Shown here: positions 17,786 to 23,224 of the stretch, in pieces
Position numbering within the stretch: position 1 is the first letter of the stretch
Layout: every line of letters starts with the position of its first letter
Assembly (NCBI GenBank): GCA_900404475.1
Contig: OUQQ01000301.1
Span: 1-23,224 of the forward strand
DNA from: Spongospora subterranea
Taxonomy: Eukaryota > Endomyxa > Phytomyxea > Plasmodiophorida > Plasmodiophoridae
Length of the DNA stretch: 23,224 nucleotides
Reading direction: 5' to 3'
Program-made: the position numbers and the translations under genes
The notes under the pieces: generated by a model
What the model was told of the DNA's origin: nothing
The model's database searches: none
Seen by the model: only the letters and a program-made list of their open reading frames with translations

Positions 17786-18575
17786 AACTGATAGAATAAT
17801 GATTGATAAGTGATAACGGCTCAAGAGTTTGGTTTATCGCTTAGGTGATCAACCGCAGCGTAAAAATACATGAGTTTACCCATCATAACGTCTGGTCAAT
17901 TCCAGATTGAGGGCGATTACCGATGCCTCAACAGGCAATGAGTTTATCCATCATAAGGTCGGGTCTATTCCAGAACCATTACCAGAATGGAGGGTGATTA
18001 CTGTCGCCTCAACAGTCATTGAGTTCACCCATCGTAAGATCTGGTCTATTCCAGACACATGACTATATGGACGGCGATCATTTCATCTGGAACTTGCGTT
18101 TTATTTCTAGAATTTTAAATGGAATTACAATGGTCTAGAACACATTATTACCCAATATAAATATATACCATGAGCCCATATATGGTAGTTTAATCCCAAG
18201 ATGGGTCGTGTTTCCTGGTGAACTCTGACAACCTTTCCATACAGCGTATATCATTGATCTGTGTGTTGAAATAATGATCGCAAAGTGTGTTCGAATAAAC
18301 TGATCTTTTCAGTCAGCGCTCCGTTGACCAGCTCTGTTCCTAGGAGTAACTAATTTTATACCTTATGGCTTTCTTAAAACGAACCCGCCCGGCGTTGTCG
18401 CTCGGTTCGTGGTGGCACGAATTGATCATCTTGGCGATTGCGATTCTTTCATCGCCATAATACGATTGCAACTTATTCACATTAGTTTTTGCAATGAGCA
18501 TGGTCATTCTTTTCAATTAAATGATGGGCCTACAGAAAAAGCAGGGCATATTCGCAGGGCATTAAGTCAATTAAT
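17786..18575. other. Intergenic region with three-copy repeat
   Basis: This segment separates the start of the secreted-protein gene from the copia remnant. Its first third holds the degenerate repeat at 17871-18085; the rest (18086-18575) is AT-rich in part and shows no recognised gene. The 102-codon plus-strand frame beginning at 18409 starts with a non-ATG codon and matches nothing, so it is left out. An LTR could lie here, but I could not pair one with a partner. Confidence 0.4.
17871..18085. repeat. Degenerate tandem repeat, three copies of 66-81 bases
   Basis: Copies begin at 17871, 17939 and 18020, each opening TGAGTTYAYCCATCRTAA and continuing with a (T)CTGGTC/GGGTC-ATTCCAG core and a GGCGATTA-like segment ending CCTCAACAG. 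The middle copy has about 13 additional bases. The third loses its end. They lie 90-300 bases upstream of the predicted secreted-protein start, so they may be part of its promoter. Confidence 0.85.
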
Positions 18576-19321
18576 TTATTTGGCGCTGTTGGTTGGAGCT
18601 GAATTGAACACGACCCGCTCGCTTTGTTCACCAGATCGAGCGGTTCCCAGGTCGAGCGGTTTCTGTGGAATCAGCTCACAGCGAACCTCCCCCTTTTGTA
18701 CCAGTTCCCTGGTGTAGTGAAATTTGTTGTCGATGTGTTTTGCCCTTGCATCGGTTCGACTGTTGCTGCTCATCGCCAAACAGCCCTAATTATCACCAAA
18801 AACTTGACTTGGTCCTGGATCCGGATACCCCAAGTAAAGCCCTTAACCATACAACCTCTCTGACAATATCATATAAGGCCATGTATTCGGGGTGAACAGA
18901 GGAAGTAGCTACAGTGGATTTGAAACTTGCTCTTCCAGCTAATAGGTGACCCAGCTAGTTTCACAATATACCCGGTGGTTGAGCGCCTTGTATCTATGCC
19001 TTGTCCCCAATCGCTGTCAGAGTAGGACATTATCCTTTTGTTATCACCTCTAGATGATGCTATGCTCTTGTGTGCACGATAGATACTGTAATACCCTCTT
19101 GGCTGCGGTCCAATGGGCAGGAGAGTACCAATGGCTGTTGATATATCCGGACGGGTATGAGTGGAAATGTAGTTCAAGGCGCCTACCAAACTGCCATAAG
19201 GTATGCCCTTCATTTTATCGCGCTCAATTTCGTCTTTCGGTCCCATACTCTTTTCCAGATAGTGTCCGGGTTGATGTGGTGTCGTAACTGGTTTGCAAGA
19301 TGTCATATTGAATTGAACCAT
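18576..19321 (-). pseudogene. Copia RNase H segment, frameshifted
   Basis: Carries the linker after RT (MTSCKPVTTPHQPGHYLEKS), RPDIS, then the copia RNase H marks YSDSDWGQGIDTRRSTTGYI and SPISWKSK. Two compensating frameshifts lie near 19060-19110, where the HWTAAKRVLQYL block is found in another phase. A further shift near 18920 moves the KSTVATSS...EYMAL part to another phase. Then AKHIDNKFHYTRELVQKGEV continues at 18770-18680. Similarity ends around 18660, before the usual C-terminal ADILTK stretch is complete. Confidence 0.85.
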
Positions 19322-20018
19322 CAGTTCTCTTATATATGTGGCAATTCAGAGTGATGGTGCCTCTGACATAATCATATTTGATATTCATGCCTAGAATCTT
19401 AGTTGGATGGCCGAGATCGGTGATCTGAAAATCTGCGGCGAGTCTGGATACGATGGTTTCGCAGAGAATATCGTTGTTGTGGGCAAGAATAATATCGTCG
19501 ACATATAGGCCCATGATCGCTATTTGGTCACCATCTCGTCGGGTATATATGCATGGATCCGAAATGCGTCTCTGAAATCCCAATGCATTTGTTAAGTGCG
19601 CATTGATTTTCTTGTTCCATACGCATCCAGCTTGTTTAAGGCCATATATAGCCTGATTTAACCTCCAAACTTGTGTCGAATCCGTGTTGAAGCCATCCTG
19701 CTGTGTCATGTACAGTTCTTCATCGATGTCGCCATTTAGATATGCTCCAACTACGTCCAATTATCGAATCTTCAAGTCGTGTAGGGCAGTCAACGCAAGG
19801 AGAGTACGTAATGATTCTTGATGTGCTACCGGTGCAAATGTTTCCTTGTAGTCAATCCCGAAACGTTGTGAGAAACCTTTCGCCACTAGCCTGGCCTTGA
19901 ATTTCTCCACTAGCCCAGTGTTTTCTTTCTTAGGCTTCACTGTGAATACCCATTTGCATTTGACTGGCTTGATTCTTGGAGTGCGAGGTACGAATTCGAA
20001 TGTTTGGAAGTCGACCAT
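19224..20018 (-). pseudogene. Copia reverse transcriptase segment with a nonsense codon
   Basis: Holds the RVT_2 domain: KPVKCKWVFTVKPKK, KARLVAKGFSQRFGIDYKETFAPVA, then LDVVGAYLNGDIDEELYM, IYGLKQAGCVWN and the catalytic LYVDDIIL motif. The only lesion within the core is a TAA at 19763-19761 where copia elements have CAA for glutamine just before LDVV, consistent with one C to T change. A frameshift near 19325 leaves the frame running into unrelated sequence to 19224. Apart from these, the fold motifs are well kept, so inactivation is fairly recent. Confidence 0.88.
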
Positions 20019-20106
20019 GTTCTGATATTCTTTGATTAAGGCATCACGCCAATATCCTGCGAATGGACTTGAGGCTGCTTCTTCGATGGTTGATGGAATA
20101 TTAATG

Positions 20107-20865
20107 TCAAGCGCATGAAGTGTCAGATATATTAGGCTTGGCTAGAGATCTCATTTCCTCAAGTATCGCACAGTTCCCCTGTCGAATTGGCGGCCTTCTC
20201 ATGCGTGAAGATCTTCGCACTGAAACTTCGTTTTCTCTATTTTCGGCGTCACCACTTCTCTCTTCATCGCAGTCGTCGACGTTTACTGAAAACAATTCCG
20301 GGTTAGCGTCATTATCATTCTTAGCGGTGCCATCATTAATCGCTCTACCGCCATCGTCCGCTGCTTGGGTACTTCCGTTGCAATTTTGTTCGATGTCATC
20401 GTCTCCGAATATCTTGGGGTTTGGCTCCTCAATGTCATCATTAAATATAACGTCCCGGACCCGGTTATGGTCGTGCGATGGATTCGGTTCCCAGAATGTA
20501 AACGAATCTTCTATAAACTTGACTCTTCTGCTTACGTACAACTTGTTTTGTGTCGGATCCCATAGTTGATACGCCTTTTGTGTTTGGCATTACCCTATAA
20601 ATACTCCTTGTCTTGCCTTTGGGTCTAACCCTCGACGTAATTTCTTGTGGATGAACATCCATGCGTCACACCCGAATACGCGTAGATATGATAGATTCGG
20701 TTTAATGCCAAACCAAGCTTGATACGGAGAGGTATGATTGGGTAAATAGCTGTGGGTCGTCTATTAATTACATGTACTGCTGCCGCTACTGCAAATCCCC
20801 AGTACGATGCCGGTAATCCTGCATCATGACGAGCACTCTCGGCTGATGTGTGTACTCACTCGCGT
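20107..20865 (-). pseudogene. Copia integrase C-terminal part and acidic linker, disrupted
   Basis: Begins with ARHDAGLPASYWGFAVAAAV and HVINRRPTA, then shifts frame near 20755 into LPNHTSPYQAWFGIKPN, LSYLRVFGCDAWMFIHKK and ARQGVFIG. A TAA at 20592-20590 interrupts at the position of a conserved tyrosine (VFIGY in most elements), after which KAYQLWDP and LYVSRRVKFIEDSFTFWE follow, the typical end of copia integrase. The next ~110 residues are Asp/Asn/Glu-rich, the usual spacer before RT. Upstream of about 20865 the similarity stops. Confidence 0.85.
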
Positions 20866-21097
20866 CCTTCGGCGCTGCCCGTTTATGATTCGCCTGACGC
20901 TAAAACCTCAACTGTTCAGTCTGCTCTCTGTTACTCTATCCGAGTCGGGGGGTCGGGCTGCGCCGATCATCCATCCCCCTTTATCATGGATCAGATACCA
21001 TTATTTTAATCGCCCTCATCATCCATGGCTGGTAATCATTAAACCTGGGGAATAATATCTAAGATAACGCGTCATCCGTTTTGAAATCCTTAGTCAC
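20866..21097. promoter_or_regulatory. Upstream region of CDK8-like gene
   Basis: This 232-base region lies between the truncated end of the copia remnant and the kinase ATG, and must contain the kinase promoter. It is GC-richer near 20940 (CCGAGTCGGGGGGTCGGG) and has paired CATCATCCAT motifs near 20966 and 21017. No TATA box or E-box was recognised. Confidence 0.4.
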
Positions 21098-22421
21098 ATG
21101 GATCCTGTCACTATTTCTGACCTGGTTATCAAATTTCAAGAAACATCTCAGGAGTTCAAAACTGATTACCTAATCGGGCAAGGAGCGTTTGGGAAGGTTT
21201 ATAAAGCACATCGAAAAGATAATCCAACAAAATTCGTAGGTTGAAAAATAAGGTTTATCAGGGAGATTGCCCCACAGTCGATTCAGGTGGCGATAAAGCA
21301 TATGAACTCGGTTCGGGAAGGAATGGGAATACCCCAAGATGCGTATAGAGAGATTAAGGTGCTAAAAGAGATCAGCAGATTCCCTCATGAGAATATTGTG
21401 ACACTGGAGAGGGTGTTCATGAATCCACGAGGTGCAGGCGACGCCCCTGGTCTATCCCTTGTTTACGATTACGCTGAGCACGATTTGGGCGAAATCATTC
21501 GTCATCACAGGAAATCGTCAATGAGGATGGAAATCAGGATGATTAAGTCCATTATTTGGCAGCTTTTGAAAGGTGTGCAGTTTCTTCACGAAAACTGGAT
21601 TATGCATCGGGATTTGAAACCAGTATGTTTGGCTATCAAGACATGGCTTCGTATTGAGCGATTCCTGTTTTATAGCAAAATATTCTGGTGACCGATAGTG
21701 GTGATCAACCTGGAACCGTAAAAATTGCTGATTTCGGGTTGGCTCGTCTGTTTCAAGATCCATTACGTAGTTTAGCTGCTGATGGTGATGTATGCACAAT
21801 ATGGTACCGAGCACCGGAGCTACTTTTGGGGGCAGCACACTACACACGAGCTGTTGACATATGGTCAATCGGATGTGTGTTCGCAGAATTGATCATTGCT
21901 AGAGCGATATTCCAAGGGATTGAAGTCAAGAAGAAGCATGCTGTTCAAGCCGATCAATTGAAGAAGATATTTCGGGTGCTTGGCAAACCTACAGTTGAAC
22001 AATGGCCCGACGTGGTCCATCTCATATTCCATAATGAGATTGCGGCTTGGCCGAATTCTGAGTTCGAGTTTTGTCTCCCGCAACTGTTGAAGATTGATCG
22101 TAATAGTGCCCTTTGTGATGTTTTGTTGCACCTGCTAGAATATGGTAAGATTCATCTTTTCTGCGTTTATGATTGTTCGCTGCTCAGCTGGAATGGTGAT
22201 TATTAGATCCCAAGCAGCGATATACCGCCGAACAGGCTCTACAACATCGCTGGTTTTCCGAGGCGCCTGAACCTCATCAGAATGTGTTTCTTAGACCGAA
22301 TGGACAGCTTTACAAATATCCGGCTAGGCTCCCAGCTCAAGATAATCAAGCTGCTGGGCAGAAGCGTGCGAATGAGTCGAATGCTGTAGATGCACGGTTA
22401 AAAAAAGGAAAAGTTGTGTAA
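21098..22421 (+). CDS. CDK8/Srb10-like Mediator kinase, 4 exons
   Basis: Cyclin-dependent kinase of 385 residues, expected to pair with cyclin C in the Mediator kinase module and phosphorylate transcription factors and Pol II. Exons: 21098-21235, 21287-21622, 21676-22144, 22207-22421; introns are 51, 53 and 62 bases. Seen: glycine loop GQGAFGKVY (27-35), VAIK Lys50, alpha-C YREI with Glu68, DYAEHDLGEIIRHHR (107-121, diagnostic of CDK8), HRDLKP (153-158, split from QNILV by intron 2), DFG 177-179 (metazoan CDK8 has DMG), WYRAPELLLGA (from 201) without a threonine at the usual T-loop site, as in CDK8, and DPKQRYTAEQALQHRWF near the end. The tail is short and basic, lacking the Gln-rich extension of animal CDK8. 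Intron 1 has two in-frame acceptors (ends 21277 or 21286). Confidence 0.92.
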
Positions 22422-23224
22422 AGATCGTCAGATAGCGCTCTAGCCAAGATTATTTTCTCACCAACCGTATTCCGTTTGAAAACTCTCAAAGGTGTGTAAA
22501 TTGATAATGAACAATTTTGAGAAAAACATTTGACAATTACATCGAAACAACCGTATATTGGTTGATTATGATTCAATTACTACAATATTCCATGTTGTAG
22601 TGTACCTGTGTTTTCTGGTTAAAAACCCCTACCTAGCTCAAAAGTGTCAGTCTGAAGTGACTCACATCGCGATCTGAGAGAATCTGCTTGATAAGCATTA
22701 TAGTATGCTCTAAAAAATAATTGTAAAACAATTAGAAGATTATTATAATTTCTGTACTGGGATAACAACATTGAATACCTACACTGAATTATTGTACAAC
22801 TGAAAAAAAATAATGAAAGTTACAAAAACTTTTCAATGAAATTTTCAAAAACATAACAACATACAGAGTTGAACCTCCAAAAAAGGGCACCGCCAAATAG
22901 TGACTTTATAATTTGTATGGGGATAGTGGCAGTGGCAGCCTTCAGGTCGAGAAGCGGAGGCGTGGCTAAGTCTTGTGTACACAAGTATAGGGCAACTCCG
23001 AACCTATAGTGCTGATATGGGTCAGACAATTCCTCGTCCGATTCATTTAGCTTGGTAGTCTGTCCCTGTTGGTGGCAGGCATGTCCGGGTGAGCGTGACA
23101 TGAATTCGAATCCCCGTGAGTGATGGAATTCTGGGAGACCTACCAAGGTTGCATCCAATTAGGAAAAGTAGAGTGAATGTTGAGCACGAAGGTCTGACCA
23201 CGTGGCCTCTAATGAATGTGGGAT
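22422..23224. other. 3' flank and undefined right end
   Basis: After the CDK8 stop the DNA is AT-rich to about 22870, with poly-A runs near 22805. From 22900 base composition rises in GC. On the minus strand a frame is open from about 23158 to 22820; its first ATG is at 23101 (about 93 codons), with no recognised family. A 14-base palindrome CTTGTGTACACAAG lies near 22972. A CACGTG box at 23199-23204 could belong to a gene beyond the window. Confidence 0.4.
23199..23204. promoter_or_regulatory. CACGTG E-box near right edge
   Basis: CACGTG in the context GACCACGTGGCC, nearly the reverse complement of the site before IDH (GGCCACGTGACC). Its target gene, if any, would lie outside the window to the right. 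Confidence 0.35.

Larger units (their letters stand above)
18576..20865 (-). mobile_element. Degenerate, truncated Ty1/copia retrotransposon
   Basis: Minus-strand remnant of a Ty1/copia (Pseudoviridae-type) pol region. In order it holds the end of integrase (about 20865-20570), the acidic linker (20541-20107), reverse transcriptase (20018 to about 19325) and RNase H (about 19320-18660). The copia order (integrase before RT) is kept. Gag, protease and the integrase catalytic core are absent, so the left part is truncated; no LTR pair was found. At least two in-frame stops and several frameshifts show it is dead. It sits between the secreted-protein gene and the CDK8 gene, transcriptionally opposite to the latter. 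Confidence 0.9.

Noticed and set aside
18409..18717. 102-codon plus-strand frame near the copia end
   Set aside because: Non-ATG start, overlaps the copia RNase H remnant on the other strand, and shows no gag or other domain.
23045..23115. tRNA-like internal promoter: TTAGCTTGGTAG (A-box-like) and AATTCGAATCCC (B-box-like)
   Set aside because: Spacing is too long for a simple tRNA, and neither the T-stem nor a 7-base acceptor stem can pair around the boxes.
1..23224. CRISPR arrays, bacterial operons, rRNA or prophage
   Set aside because: Genes have spliceosomal introns and eukaryote-specific families; no direct-repeat/spacer arrays, no Shine-Dalgarno pattern and no rRNA-like segments were seen.

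Overview
The window is nuclear DNA of a eukaryote. Genes are broken by very short spliceosomal introns: I placed 20, of 43 to 66 bases, all GT-AG, using conserved protein alignments across the junctions. Gene content fits a compact genome of a flagellated (zoosporic) organism. It encodes a nexin-dynein regulatory complex subunit (DRC10/IQCD-like), found only where there are motile cilia, together with ordinary eukaryotic housekeeping genes and a decayed Ty1/copia retrotransposon. An early-diverging zoosporic fungus (chytrid-like) or another unicellular opisthokont is my best guess, held with moderate confidence. The standard genetic code applies.

Layout. 260-1667 (+) MFSD5-type major-facilitator (molybdate-anion transporter family). 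2558-3094 (+) RING-CH (MARCH-type) membrane E3 ligase. 3220-4379 (-) divergent DYRK-like CMGC kinase, sharing a 212-base divergent promoter with 4592-6679 (+) NOC3, a ribosome-biogenesis factor. 6754-6936 a 34-base tandem repeat between convergent genes. 7012-8184 (-) DRC10. 8418-11292 (-) Ras-family GEF with a very long unrecognised C-terminal region. 12009-13143 (+) UMPH-1/cytosolic 5'-nucleotidase III with four exons including a 25-base micro-exon. 13530-13777 a 72-base-arm inverted repeat. 14140-15908 (+) NADP-dependent isocitrate dehydrogenase in ten exons. 15909-17096 no convincing gene. 17097-17785 (-) predicted secreted, Asp-rich protein preceded by a three-copy degenerate repeat. About 18576-20865 (-) a truncated, frameshifted Ty1/copia element. 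21098-22421 (+) CDK8/Srb10-like Mediator kinase. 22422-23224 AT-rich then undefined DNA.

There is no operon logic: most genes are independent units of signalling (two CMGC kinases, RasGEF, MARCH E3), central metabolism (IDH, pyrimidine nucleotidase), ribosome assembly and motility. The most interesting features are: an in-frame ATG inside IDH intron 1 that could separate mitochondrial from cytosolic isoforms; two in-frame, stop-free introns flanking a micro-exon that carries part of the catalytic motif of the nucleotidase; an unusually high share of donors with C at +3 (6 of 20, four of them GTCAGT); the recent-looking inverted repeat; and a DYRK-like kinase lacking the usual activation-loop tyrosine. 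I did not see a clearly new multi-gene system.
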